A stretch of DNA of 64,000 nt from JAJDTQ01 sp963422385 (GCA_963422385.1 OY729432.1:3348001-3412000); one strand, 5' to 3'. Shown: positions 8,431 through 17,302, counted from the stretch's first letter. Notes: generated by a model not told the origin, from the sequence alone. Made by a program: numbers and translations.

Positions 8431-9515
8431 TCCTGATTTTGCAGCCGGAAGACATCGACGGGCTTGTCACCATGAAGGAGGCCATCGGGCTGGTCCGGGA
8501 AGGCTTCGCCCAGTGGGGGCGAAACCCGGACATCAGCATGGTGCGGCACCGCACCCACATGCCCTCCAACGTGCGCGTCAGCGTCCACCAGGGGGGCTTG
8601 CCGGCGGTTGGGGTCACCGGCCTCATGACCCATTGCGAATGGACCAGGAACCCGGTCCGTGGTGAGCACTCCATTGAGGCATTTCCCGTTCGCGGGCGGC
8701 CCACCCAGGTGCTGTTCGACTCCGAGACCGGCGAGCTGCGCTGCATCATCATCGGCGAGCCGAGACCGCGGGAGCTGTCGCTGAGCGGCGTGTCCGCGCT
8801 GCGTACGGCGGCCAACAGCGCGGTGGGTACGGACGTTCTGGCCAGGCCGGACGCTTCCACGATAGGCATGCTGGGGTCTCAGAACCAAGCCAAGTACCAC
8901 CTGCTCGCGTTGCGGGAGATCCGCGACCTGAGCAAGGTGAAGGTATTCAGCCCGAACCCGGCGCACCGCAAGGAGTTTGCTGACGAGATGAGCGACCTGA
9001 CCGGGATGGAGGTGGTCCCCGTGGACAGCGCCCGGGAGGCCGTGCGGGAGGTCGACATCGTCGTTGCCGCCACCAGCTCCAACGTCCCCGTGCTGGACGG
9101 TCGGTGGCTGGAGCCAGGGGTCCACCTGACCTCCATCGTGGTCAGCAACATCGGTCTCAAGCGCGGCGGTTTCGTCCCCAGGATGCGACAGGAGCTGGAT
9201 GACGAGAGCATGCGGCGGGCGGAGGTCATCGGGGTCAACTCCCGCGAGACCCTGCAGGTGGACCAGCCCGGCGACTTCATGGAGCGGCTGGAGAACGGGA
9301 TCATTTCCTGGGACAAGATCGTCGAGGTCGGTGAGATCCTGAACGGTGCCCGGCCGGGACGTACGGACGCGAGCCAGATCACCCTGTTCAAGAACACCGG
9401 CGGCGTGGGGATCTCTGACGTGGCCATCGGCGGCAAGCTCTACCAGTTGGCCCGTGAGAAGGGCTTGGGCATCGAGTTGCCCATCGATGGCGCCGAATCG
9501 CGCGAACCGCTGTAA
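8427..9515 (+). CDS. Ornithine cyclodeaminase/mu-crystallin family protein, paralogue 1
   Basis: A 362-residue NAD(P)-dependent enzyme of the OCD/mu-crystallin family, whose members include ornithine cyclodeaminase, alanine dehydrogenase and ketimine reductases. The Rossmann motif is atypical: IGMLGSQNQAKYH (residues ~150) in place of GxGxQA. The C-terminal TLFKNTGGVGISDVA block is characteristic. It starts at the ATG overlapping the Nudix stop (8427). It is the first of three adjacent paralogues that are clearly diverged from one another, so they are not a recent duplication. The substrate is unknown. Confidence 0.85.
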   Translation: MILILQPEDIDGLVTMKEAIGLVREGFAQWGRNPDISMVRHRTHMPSNVRVSVHQGGLPAVGVTGLMTHCEWTRNPVRGEHSIEAFPVRGRPTQVLFDSETGELRCIIIGEPRPRELSLSGVSALRTAANSAVGTDVLARPDASTIGMLGSQNQAKYHLLALREIRDLSKVKVFSPNPAHRKEFADEMSDLTGMEVVPVDSAREAVREVDIVVAATSSNVPVLDGRWLEPGVHLTSIVVSNIGLKRGGFVPRMRQELDDESMRRAEVIGVNSRETLQVDQPGDFMERLENGIISWDKIVEVGEILNGARPGRTDASQITLFKNTGGVGISDVAIGGKLYQLAREKGLGIELPIDGAESREPL

Positions 9516-9538
9516 AGGGCCGGACGGGGGACCCCGCC

Positions 9539-10642
9539 ATGACGCTTATTCTGAACAACGACGACGTCAAGCAGGTCCTGACCATGGATGTGACCATGGC
9601 GGCCCTGGAGAAGGCGTACGTCGAGCTGGTGGAACAGGAAGCGGTGTGCCGGCCGCGTATCGACTTGCAGGTGCCGACCCGGGATCCCGGGAAGATGTAC
9701 CAGTGGGGCACCATGGAGGGAGGCTCCACGTCCGGATATTTCGCCATTCGGATGAAGTCGGACGTGATCTACGAGCAGGAGTACAATGGGGCGACGACGC
9801 AGGAGAAATACTGCGTGCGGCCGGGACGCTTCTGCGGCCTGATCCTGCTCACCAGCATCCACAACGGGGAGCCGCTGGCGTTGCTTAACGACGGCTATCT
9901 CCAGCACATGCGGGTGGGCGCCGATTCGGGCATCGGCGTCAAGTACATGGCGAAGGAGGACGCCGCGGTGGTGGGCATGGTGGGCTCGGGCGGCATGGCC
10001 CGCTCCCACATGGAGGCATTCATGCAGGTCCGCGGCATCCGGCGGGTCCAGGTCTACAGCCCCACCAGGGCGAACCGGGAGCGGTATGCCAGGGAGATGA
10101 CCGAGCAGTTCGACGTGGAAGCGGTCCCGTTGAGCGACCCGGATGCGGTTTACAAGGGCGCCGATATCATCGCCGGCTGCACCGACTCCGCCGTGGACAT
10201 CATCAAGGGAGCAGCGGTCGAGGAGGGTGCCCACATCACCTCCATCGGCGGCCGCCCGGACGCCGAGACCTTCGACCGCATCGACGTGTCGCTGCGATTG
10301 GGCACGTCGCCGGCGCCTTGGGGGATCGAGGATCTGGGCCTGCCCGACGAGTACATTACCTACGCGGCCCGTCCGGAAGACGACCCCGGCTTCAAGATGA
10401 AGCGCAAGCGCCTTCGCGCCCACGGCGTCCAGGGCGGAGACAAGAACGTGATGTTGGCGGACCTGCTCTCCGGCAGGCGGAACGGGAGGACGTCAGCCGC
10501 ACAGATCACCTACTCGGAACGGGGCAACGTTCAGGGCGCGCAGTTCTATGCGGTGGCCGGAAAGGTCTACGAGCTGGCCAGAGAGCAGGGCTTGGGGAAG
10601 GAGATTCCCACGGAATGGCTGCTCCAGGACATCAGGGACTGA
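9539..10642 (+). CDS. Ornithine cyclodeaminase/mu-crystallin family protein, paralogue 2
   Basis: A 367-residue OCD/mu-crystallin family protein beginning MTLILNNDDVKQVL. The nucleotide-binding glycine motif is VGMVGSGGMARSH (residues ~145). The C-terminus QITYSERGNVQGAQFYAVAGKVYE corresponds to the family's conserved end. It follows paralogue 1 after 23 bp and shares its N-terminal pattern with paralogue 3 (LILNND), so 2 and 3 look closer to each other than to 1. Different active-site loops imply different substrates. Confidence 0.85.
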   Translation: MTLILNNDDVKQVLTMDVTMAALEKAYVELVEQEAVCRPRIDLQVPTRDPGKMYQWGTMEGGSTSGYFAIRMKSDVIYEQEYNGATTQEKYCVRPGRFCGLILLTSIHNGEPLALLNDGYLQHMRVGADSGIGVKYMAKEDAAVVGMVGSGGMARSHMEAFMQVRGIRRVQVYSPTRANRERYAREMTEQFDVEAVPLSDPDAVYKGADIIAGCTDSAVDIIKGAAVEEGAHITSIGGRPDAETFDRIDVSLRLGTSPAPWGIEDLGLPDEYITYAARPEDDPGFKMKRKRLRAHGVQGGDKNVMLADLLSGRRNGRTSAAQITYSERGNVQGAQFYAVAGKVYELAREQGLGKEIPTEWLLQDIRD

Positions 10643-10654
10643 AGGTACATCGCC

Positions 10655-11755
10655 ATGCTTATCCTGAACAACGACGAGATCGAGAAGCTGCTCTCGATGG
10701 ATTCCTGCATCGAGGTGCTCGACAAGGCATACCGGCAGCTCTCCGACGGCGAGGCGGTGAACCGTCCGCGCACCGATCTCTACCTGCCCTTTCCGGAGAC
10801 CTCGGGCGTGTACGCCTTCAAGTCCATGGAGGCGGGCCTGTTCGATCCCAGGGTGGTGGCCCTGCGCCTGAACTCCGACGTCATCCGATGGGAGGACCGC
10901 GGCGGCCGCATCGTCAAGGACAAGATCCCCAAGGCCCCCGGCGGCAAATGGGTGGGCCTTGTGCTGCTGTTCTCGGCCGAAACCGGGGAGCCCCTGGCCA
11001 TCTTCCCGGACGGGGTGATCCAGGCCTTTCGCGTGGCCGCCTCCAGTGCCCTGGCCGCCGGGTATCTGGCCCGGCTGGACGTGACCCATCTCGGGATCTT
11101 CGGTTCCGGCTGGCAGGCCCGCGCCCATGCCGAGGCTTTTTGCAAAGTGCGGACCTTTGAGAAAGTTCTGGTGTTCAGTCCCACCAAGGCGAACCGCGAG
11201 TCGTTCGCCGAAGAGATGGCGACGCGGGTCGGTGTTCCCGTGGAACCCTGCGCGGATGCCAGCGAGGTGGCGGAGAAGGCCCAGGTGCTGGTGGCGGCAA
11301 CCAACGCCATCACGCGCGTGATCCCGCCGGAATGGGTGAGGCCCGGCGTGCATTTCACCTGTGTGAAGACCTCCGAGCTCGGCGACGACACCATCGGCCG
11401 GGCCGACCGGGTCGTCATCCATACGCGCAGGATCGCACCCGAGAACTACATCGCCGGCATGGGGGACGAGAAAGTGGAGGCCCACGACCCCATCGAGTTC
11501 CTCACCGCCGCGGACAAGCAGGCGGTGGCACGGCCCGAGGCGCCGCCGTGGATCGATGCTCCTGAACTGAAGGACGTGGTGGCGGGGAAGGTGGCCGGGC
11601 GGACCCGGCAGGACGAGTCAACCTGCTTCGTCAACAATATCGGGCTCGGGGTCCAGTTCGCTGCGGTCGGAAGCGCCGTCTACGAGGACGCGAAAGCCAA
11701 AGGCGTGGGGCGGGAAATCCCGACGGAATGGTTTCTGGAGTCCGTGCACCCGTAG
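10655..11755 (+). CDS. Ornithine cyclodeaminase/mu-crystallin family protein, paralogue 3
   Basis: A 366-residue OCD/mu-crystallin family protein with the most canonical dinucleotide-binding motif of the three, LGIFGSGWQARAH (residues ~147). The conserved C-terminal STCFVNNIGLGVQFAAVGSAVYE block is present. It starts 12 bp after paralogue 2, so the three genes form one transcription unit with the Nudix and M23 genes upstream. Family function (imine or amino acid dehydrogenation or deamination) is known; the specific substrate is not. Confidence 0.85.
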   Translation: MLILNNDEIEKLLSMDSCIEVLDKAYRQLSDGEAVNRPRTDLYLPFPETSGVYAFKSMEAGLFDPRVVALRLNSDVIRWEDRGGRIVKDKIPKAPGGKWVGLVLLFSAETGEPLAIFPDGVIQAFRVAASSALAAGYLARLDVTHLGIFGSGWQARAHAEAFCKVRTFEKVLVFSPTKANRESFAEEMATRVGVPVEPCADASEVAEKAQVLVAATNAITRVIPPEWVRPGVHFTCVKTSELGDDTIGRADRVVIHTRRIAPENYIAGMGDEKVEAHDPIEFLTAADKQAVARPEAPPWIDAPELKDVVAGKVAGRTRQDESTCFVNNIGLGVQFAAVGSAVYEDAKAKGVGREIPTEWFLESVHP

Positions 11756-11756
11756 C

Positions 11757-11780
11757 GTGGACGGGTTCGGACCCGCCCGT
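11757..11780. repeat. Intergenic palindrome, copy 2
   Basis: An imperfect copy with CGGGT (11762-11766) and ACCCG (11771-11775) arms inside GGACGGGTTCGGACCCGCCCGT. It lies in the 49-bp gap between two convergent genes, where it could also serve as a transcription terminator. Confidence 0.5.
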
Positions 11781-11804
11781 GCCGTCGGCAGCATACCCGG
11801 ACTC

Positions 11805-12527
11805 CTATCCTTTCCAGTGACGGGCCACGTCCGTCACCGAGACATCGCGTCTGCCGTTCCGTATCTGGTACAGCATCCGGCCGGTTACTTCGAGACAGCT
11901 CAAGGCGTTGCCATAGACAAGCCCGGTATCGAGGCCGATCTTGTAGGGGAGATTGAAGAACACCTCTTTCATGGGGGTGTGGCCGAACAGGACCGTCTGG
12001 GGCAATGCGTGCGGTTTCACGATGAACTCGTGCCGAATCCAGATCAGCTCCTCGCCGATCTGCTCGTCCCATGCCCGCTCCGGGTTGATGCCGGCGTGCA
12101 CGCACAGGAAGCCGTCAACGAAATACCACGGTTCCAGCCTCATGAAGAACTCGACGTGTTCCGGAGGCAGAGCCGCCGCCAGACGTTGACCATCCGCGGC
12201 GGCAGCGTCCCCTGCCGCCGCGGCGACACCGTAGCTCGCCAGTGTGGCAACCCCGCCATTCAGGAGAAACGCGTCACCGTGGTGTCCCGAAAGTCCCATG
12301 AATGACAGCATCATGTCTTCATGGTTGCCTCGCAGGAACACGGTTGTCTGCTCGCCCCGTTTGCGAAGGTTCAGGAGGTAGTCGATCACCCCCTTTGAGT
12401 CGGGGCCGCGATCGACGTAGTCGCCGAGGAAAATGACGGTGTCCCCACGCTTCAGTGGCAACGACTCCACGAGCGAGGCCAATTCGGGCAGACATCCGTG
12501 CACGTCACCGATTACGTAGCATTTCAT
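11805..12527 (-). CDS. PPP-family metallophosphoesterase (serine/threonine phosphatase-like)
   Basis: A 240-residue metallophosphatase with the full PPP signature: GDVHG (residues ~8-12), GDYVDRG (~35-41) and GNHED (~66-70). The downstream metal-binding His residues are at CVHAGIN and GHTPM. Bacterial relatives include protein Ser/Thr phosphatases and ApaH-like dinucleoside-polyphosphatases; the sequence alone does not separate these. The ATG at 12527 (MKCYVIGDVHG) has AGGGA upstream; a further nine codons could be read before it. It is downstream of a homoserine-kinase-like gene on the same strand, 58 bp away. Confidence 0.88.
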   Translation of the reverse strand: MKCYVIGDVHGCLPELASLVESLPLKRGDTVIFLGDYVDRGPDSKGVIDYLLNLRKRGEQTTVFLRGNHEDMMLSFMGLSGHHGDAFLLNGGVATLASYGVAAAAGDAAAADGQRLAAALPPEHVEFFMRLEPWYFVDGFLCVHAGINPERAWDEQIGEELIWIRHEFIVKPHALPQTVLFGHTPMKEVFFNLPYKIGLDTGLVYGNALSCLEVTGRMLYQIRNGRRDVSVTDVARHWKG

Positions 12528-12585
12528 CGTGTCCCTGACCCCCGAGGCTGGCATGAAGGACAGAAAGCCGACCCCCGGTTGAGAC

Positions 12586-13650
12586 TTATCTGGACGGCTT
12601 CGACTTCTGATACTTCCGATAGTCGTAACCGGTCGCCATGGACAGGAGCAGGTCCTCCATCCCGCCGTCCTTCTCCCGCCTCAGGATCAGCAGCCGTTCG
12701 AAGAAGTCGATGAAGGTCTTTTGAATTCGCTGCCGTTCCCCGTTCTCACGCAGATAGAAGTCATGCAGGCTGATGACGGCCGTCCGCAGGGCCGAGAATC
12801 GAAGCTCGTTGGGGAAGGAGTCCCACTCGGGCAGCGACAAGGGCCGAAGGCCCTCGTAGCCGACGATCAACTCCTCGAACCGGTCCAGACGGTAACGTCC
12901 TTCGTAGTAACAGACGGCATTGACCGTGGTTGCGAGGTCGCAGATGAACTTTCCGCGGCAGGCACGGTCGAAGTCCATGATCCCCACCAAGCGGGAGCCC
13001 TTGAACTTCATGCTTTCCCAGGAAAGGTTCCCGTGAATGATGCCCTTGGGCAGATTGTTGTCCAGATAGCCTTCCAGGTAGTTGACCTCGTCGTCCAGAA
13101 CCCGAACGATGGTCTTGAGGTGCGCCGGCAGGTTTTTCCGCACCTCCTGATACAACGCCGCCACCTTGGGGAAGGAGAAGCGGTTTTCCACCCCCTTCTT
13201 GTATCCCCTGCCAATCAGGTGGAGATCGGCCAGCACGTGTCCCGAGGCGGCGAGCTGTCCAAGGGTAAGGTTACCCACCAGCACCTCTACCCCGTCGATG
13301 TTGCGACTGGCTGAGATGAACCTGCCGTCCGTGTGAAGGTAGTGTTGCCCGCCGCGGCTCTTCAGGGGTGCAAGACACTGAAAGCCGTGACGCCTCAGGA
13401 ACAACAGCAGCTCGATGTCATGCTTGACCTCGTTCTCGCTCTTGATCCCTTCAATGGACACGATGAACTTGCCCCGCTTGGTCTCCAGGATAAAGAACGA
13501 GTTGGCGGATTCCCGATGGAGCCCGGCGGCGGAGAAAAACTCGCCGAGGGAGAACTCTTCGGCTATGTCGGCAAGTTCTCTGGCTTTGGGTTGGGAGAGG
13601 ATGTTGGCGGTGAATGTCTTTTCGGCGAGTTTCGCTTCTGTAGACAGCAT
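12586..13650 (-). CDS. Homoserine kinase type II/APH-fold protein lacking catalytic Asp (probable pseudokinase)
   Basis: A 354-residue protein of the aminoglycoside phosphotransferase/ThrB-type II homoserine kinase fold. The N-lobe (ANSFFILETKRGKFIVSIE, LLLFLRRHGFQCLAP) and the C-lobe order match the fold. In the catalytic loop the usual HADLFxxN or HGDxxxxN reads HGNLSWES: the catalytic Asp is N208 and the metal-binding Asn is S213. The metal-binding Asp of the next motif is kept (IMDFD, D226). I therefore expect no or altered kinase activity. The ATG at 13650 has GGAG at the right distance; another ATG 12 bp upstream does not. It is probably co-transcribed with the PPP phosphatase. Confidence 0.72.
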   Translation of the reverse strand: MLSTEAKLAEKTFTANILSQPKARELADIAEEFSLGEFFSAAGLHRESANSFFILETKRGKFIVSIEGIKSENEVKHDIELLLFLRRHGFQCLAPLKSRGGQHYLHTDGRFISASRNIDGVEVLVGNLTLGQLAASGHVLADLHLIGRGYKKGVENRFSFPKVAALYQEVRKNLPAHLKTIVRVLDDEVNYLEGYLDNNLPKGIIHGNLSWESMKFKGSRLVGIMDFDRACRGKFICDLATTVNAVCYYEGRYRLDRFEELIVGYEGLRPLSLPEWDSFPNELRFSALRTAVISLHDFYLRENGERQRIQKTFIDFFERLLILRREKDGGMEDLLLSMATGYDYRKYQKSKPSR

Positions 13651-14022
13651 TTCAATCTCCATTTGGCTCAGGTGGGGACTATTTGTCAATAATTTCCTGC
13701 CCGCCTCTGGATAACCATTTGTGTGCAGGGCCATCCTTTGGTGTCGCAGACCATCGCATGTGGAAGGAAGCAACCTTTGTGCCAGCGACCAACTTGTTGA
13801 TTTTTCAAATATTTGCGGCGACGTTGTCGACAATATCGTCGTCGATGCCATGGGGGATATGGAAGTTTCATATAGATATCGAAAGGTTATGGCGTTCGAC
13901 ATTTCCGTCGAGCCCGAAATCCCAACGACGCGTGTCGATCAGCTTCCCCGTATTGAAGTTTCCTTGCCGTGGCTATAGGATTGGGGCCGTGGGTACGATC
14001 CGACAATCGGGCGTGGTGGGTA
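13651..14022. other. Divergent intergenic region, no gene recognised
   Basis: 372 bp between two divergent genes. Its middle (about 13790-13900) is visibly richer in A and T than its neighbours and contains the 10-bp palindrome TTGTCGACAA at 13824-13833, which could be an operator. Short open frames run through it on both strands but none resembles a known protein. A weak promoter-like pair for the rightward gene is TTGAAG (13953-13958) and TATAGG (13974-13979), with only 15 bp between. Confidence 0.4.
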
Positions 14023-14388
14023 ATGGTTGAAGACGACGCCAAGGGTGAGGTTCCGGAGGGGGACACGGACCGGCTTGCAGCCGAGGAGCAGTCGGATTTG
14101 TACTACCATGGCATCATCCGGCGACTTTCGCACCGGAAGGGCACGGGGGTGGTCTGCACCGCGAGCGGCAAGGATGTCAGGTTCTCGTATCAAATGGTCC
14201 TGATGTCAGGTCCCGTGCGCTCGCCGAAGGGCCTCCGGGAGGGAATGGTGGTGGGTTACGACCTGGGTTGGGGCGACCACGGTCTCCGGGTGACGAAGAT
14301 AAAGACCTATCCCCACATGGACCGCGAGCGTCCGGCTGCCATGGAGCAGCCCCCTCCGTCGACCACCGCGGACAAGTCCCAGGGGTGA
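14023..14388 (+). CDS. Small protein with cold-shock-domain-like (OB-fold) core
   Basis: A 121-residue protein. Residues ~28-95 follow the cold-shock domain pattern: an opening YYHGIIRRLSHRKGTGVV, then DVRFSYQMV, then LREGMVVGYDLGWGDHGLRVTKIK. That order (G-x-I strand, glycine turn, V-x-F-x-x-x-x, E/G-x-x-V-x-Y-D, A/V-x-x-I) suggests a nucleic-acid-binding OB fold, but the aromatic RNP motifs are poorly conserved. The acidic N-terminus and Pro-rich C-terminus look disordered. The ATG at 14023 has GGTGGG upstream. It is divergent from the pseudokinase gene and convergent with the membrane protein gene. Function is unproven. Confidence 0.55.
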   Translation: MVEDDAKGEVPEGDTDRLAAEEQSDLYYHGIIRRLSHRKGTGVVCTASGKDVRFSYQMVLMSGPVRSPKGLREGMVVGYDLGWGDHGLRVTKIKTYPHMDRERPAAMEQPPPSTTADKSQG

Positions 14389-14422
14389 CGCCGGCAGCCG
14401 TTTCTAAGCACACCGGGGCGGT

Positions 14423-15244
14423 TCACAAAGGCAGCAGCGTCAAGGCGAGAATCTGGCTGGACAGAAGCTCTCCCACAAAGACACCGAGCAAGGCGATGTA
14501 GAAGAGCCCCGTCGCCGCCATGGTATTCTTGAAGTCGGACAACGTCTTCCAGATCATGTACGACAGCACCAGCGGACCGAGCTGCGCCACGAGGAAGCGG
14601 GAAGCCAGCAGCATGAGGTGGTCGCTGAAGAGACGTTCGAGCGTCGCCACCGTAGCACTGGTGCCCAGCAGATAGAGCAGGGCGGCCGCAAACGGTTGCA
14701 GGACGGTCTGAATGACCAGCATGGCCACGAAGAACCGGAACACCCGAAAGAACGGATCAAGGCTCTGGCCCGTTTCGATGAGGTACCAGTGGCCGATCAG
14801 CATGCCCACGGTGACCGCCCCCAGCAACAGCGAGGAAACGATGAAGCTCAGGGGAAGAACCACCGCCTCCACCGGCCCGGGTTCCGTCGGCATGAAGCCG
14901 AACGACGCGACCGCCAGACCGAACAGTCCGGTGAGGATCGCAGTCGAGAAAAAACGCGCCCTCAGGAAAGCCCGCTCGCCCCAGAGGGTGACGAAGTAGA
15001 GTGTCAGAAAGAGGGTGAAACCCGCCAGTAGGCAGAGCTCCACGATCTTCCCCCAACCCTGTCTTTCGGGGAGGAGATCAAGGTAGCCCCAGACCGCCAG
15101 CACCGCGGCCAGCACCAGTACGCCGGCCGTGGATTTGTAGAAGCCACGCTCCAGGTCGTTGAAGGGGGTGACCGACAGGCCCACGAGCCCGCCCACCGAC
15201 AACTGGTAAAGAAACATCACGAAGGCCGCGCCGTAGGGGTTCAT
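14423..15244 (-). CDS. Polytopic membrane protein co-translated with ubiE, function unknown
   Basis: A 273-residue, very hydrophobic protein with about eight predicted membrane helices. I do not recognise the family. A conserved-looking charged/polar motif, GHWYLIETGQSLDPFFR, lies between helices near residue 150 and may be functional. Its ATG overlaps the stop of ubiE (ATGA, 15241-15244), so it is translationally coupled to quinone methylation. A role in quinone-linked membrane metabolism is a reasonable guess but is inference only. Confidence 0.7.
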   Translation of the reverse strand: MNPYGAAFVMFLYQLSVGGLVGLSVTPFNDLERGFYKSTAGVLVLAAVLAVWGYLDLLPERQGWGKIVELCLLAGFTLFLTLYFVTLWGERAFLRARFFSTAILTGLFGLAVASFGFMPTEPGPVEAVVLPLSFIVSSLLLGAVTVGMLIGHWYLIETGQSLDPFFRVFRFFVAMLVIQTVLQPFAAALLYLLGTSATVATLERLFSDHLMLLASRFLVAQLGPLVLSYMIWKTLSDFKNTMAATGLFYIALLGVFVGELLSSQILALTLLPL

Positions 15245-15972
15245 CGGATCGAGGACCCTTGTCGGGGTCTGGTGGCAACCTGAAGGCAGATCGCGCCCCG
15301 GAGGTATCGCACGGTGCGCGTGTCAACGAAACCGGCGGACGCGATGGTGTCGGCTACCTTCTCGGGCGGGACGAACGCCCTTACCGAGTCGGACAGGTAT
15401 CGGTAGGCCGTGGGGTCGCCGCTCACGACGCCGCCGATCCAGGGCATGAGCCTTCCGAAGTAAAACCAGTAGAGTCGCGAAAAAACGCCTTGGGGCGGTG
15501 GGAACATGTCCAGCGAAACCATTCGTCCGCCCGGTTTCAGCACCCGGTACGATTCGCGAAAGAACGATCCCAGGTCGCCGACGTTGCGCAACACGAAAGC
15601 ACTCATGACCGCGTCGAAGGATTCGCTTCGCACGGGCGCGTCCAGGGCGTGGGCCAGAATGTAGGCCGCCTTGGCCGCATGGCCTGCCCGGGACGTCCGA
15701 TCTTTGGCATGCATGAGCATGGAACGCGAAAAGTCCAGGCCGACGACCCGCGAGCCTGGAGCGAGGAGCTTGCATGCATCCAGGGCCAGCGCACCCGTGC
15801 CGGTTCCCAGATCCAGAACGAGGGCCGGCTGGTCGGAAAGCCGGAGGGCGCCGATTGCCTTGCGACGCCATCGCGAGTCCAACCGGAAGCTGATGATCCG
15901 GTTGAGCAGGTCGTAACGCCATGCAATCCGGTCGAAGAGGTTCCTGACCAAGGTGTCGTGAGGGGCGGACAT
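15241..15972 (-). CDS. ubiE: Demethylmenaquinone/ubiquinone C-methyltransferase (UbiE/MenG)
   Basis: A 243-residue SAM-dependent methyltransferase. It has the UbiE opening (VRNLFDRIAWRYDLLNRIISF), motif I LDLGTGTGALAL (residues ~52-63), and the FVLRNVGDL and YRVLKPGGRM blocks. It methylates the quinone ring in menaquinone or ubiquinone synthesis. The ATG at 15972 is the natural family start; the open frame extends 43 codons further without homology. The C-terminal region ~180-243 is more divergent than usual, so a related quinone methyltransferase role is possible. A polyprenyl diphosphate synthase gene lies just upstream on the same strand. Confidence 0.85.
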   Translation of the reverse strand: MSAPHDTLVRNLFDRIAWRYDLLNRIISFRLDSRWRRKAIGALRLSDQPALVLDLGTGTGALALDACKLLAPGSRVVGLDFSRSMLMHAKDRTSRAGHAAKAAYILAHALDAPVRSESFDAVMSAFVLRNVGDLGSFFRESYRVLKPGGRMVSLDMFPPPQGVFSRLYWFYFGRLMPWIGGVVSGDPTAYRYLSDSVRAFVPPEKVADTIASAGFVDTRTVRYLRGAICLQVATRPRQGSSIR

Positions 15973-16158
15973 GGACCGGTCACGGAGCGCGCGGGCAATA
16001 GTGTGGCGTCCCGTATGAACCGTGGACAAGGTGCGCAGGACTTTTCGTCGTCGGCAAGGCGCGACAACGGGCAGTGGCCGATACCACGCGAGGCGGAGCA
16101 ACGCAGCCGACGGCGAAAAGGACCAGCAGATTATCCACGGTTCATATAGGACACGGGC

Positions 16159-17112
16159 CTAGCTGTCTCGGTCCGTAAGCAGGCGTCCCAGGACCTTGAG
16201 GCCGTCTCGCGCCGCGGAAACCGGCAGCTTGTCGATTTCCCGGGATGCCTCGACCGCGTACTTGCGAGAGAAACTCCTGGCACGCTCGATGACCGTGCCG
16301 TTTCCCATGGCGTCCAGCGCCCGCTGGATGTCGTTTTCCGTCGGGGTTTGTGATTGAAAGACCCGGGCAACCGTCTGTTGTCCGTCCAGCAGAGACAGGA
16401 CGATGGGCAGGGAAGGGTTGCCGTCGCGAAGATCCATGCCCGTGGATTTCCCGAGCAGGTCGCGTCTGCCGACGACGTCGAGCACGTCGTCCATCATCTG
16501 GAAGGCGATGCCCAGGTTGAGCCCGAAGTTCGCCGCCACCTCCACCTGCTCGGAAGACGCCCCCGCGATGTAGGCGCCGAGCTTGGCCCCGGTCTGAAAG
16601 AGCGGGGCGGTCTTGCGCGCGACGATCCGGATGTAGTCCTGGGCGGTGACGGTGCGGTTGCGGTTGAAGGAGCTCTGGAGGACCTCGCCCTCGGTCAGGC
16701 TGGTGCATGCGTCCGCTGTCCACTGGACCACGGTCTCGTCGAACCTGCCCGCGAACTCGAATGCCTTGATGAAAAGGAAGTCCCCCGTGACCAGCGTGCG
16801 CGTGAGTCCGTAACGCTTGTAGACGGACTCCTTCCCACGTCTGAACTCCGCGCCGTCGATGATGTCGTCGTGCAGCAGAGTGGCCGCGTGGATCAGCTCC
16901 ATGGCCGCGGCGATGTCCACCACGTCATCTTCCCGCTCGCCGTCGAAAGCATTGAAGGTGAGGAGCGTGACCACCGGCCGGACGCGCTTGCCGCCGTCCT
17001 TGATCAGGCGTGAGGCGATCTCGTTGATCTCGCGCTCCTTGGAGCAGGTGCAGTCCAGCAGCCTTCGCTCCACCAACCGCAGTTGGTCGGCCACAAAGCT
17101 GTATGGGTCCAC
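16159..17112 (-). CDS. Polyprenyl diphosphate synthase (octaprenyl/heptaprenyl type)
   Basis: A 317-residue trans-isoprenyl diphosphate synthase that makes the quinone side chain. The first Asp-rich motif is LLHDDIIDGAEFRRG (residues ~78-92) and the second is MMDDVLDVVG (~207-216); GGKRVRP near residue 40 binds isopentenyl diphosphate. The residues before the first DDxxD are small (A-A-T), so the product should be long-chain. The start is a GTG at 17112; no ATG lies upstream in frame before a stop. It sits 186 bp upstream of ubiE, consistent with a quinone biosynthesis unit. Confidence 0.9.
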   Translation of the reverse strand: MDPYSFVADQLRLVERRLLDCTCSKEREINEIASRLIKDGGKRVRPVVTLLTFNAFDGEREDDVVDIAAAMELIHAATLLHDDIIDGAEFRRGKESVYKRYGLTRTLVTGDFLFIKAFEFAGRFDETVVQWTADACTSLTEGEVLQSSFNRNRTVTAQDYIRIVARKTAPLFQTGAKLGAYIAGASSEQVEVAANFGLNLGIAFQMMDDVLDVVGRRDLLGKSTGMDLRDGNPSLPIVLSLLDGQQTVARVFQSQTPTENDIQRALDAMGNGTVIERARSFSRKYAVEASREIDKLPVSAARDGLKVLGRLLTDRDS

Positions 17113-17302
17113 CAGATCGCAGGGGAACTCTTCGGCGACATCCGTCAGGACATCCTGAGGATTTCTCTCATTGTATTGCTGGGACAGAAGTGACTCCGTT
17201 CAGGCTGGTGCTGAATACAGATTGCACAAATCACCGGGTAGGTCAAGGTGACTGGTTCGCGGGACAAGGCCGAAGGGGGCCGTAAAGGGAAATGCGAAGG
17301 GG

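Noticed and set aside
13684..13689. TTGACA on the minus strand upstream of the pseudokinase gene
   Set aside because: No acceptable -10 element lies at 16-18 bp, so I do not call it a promoter.
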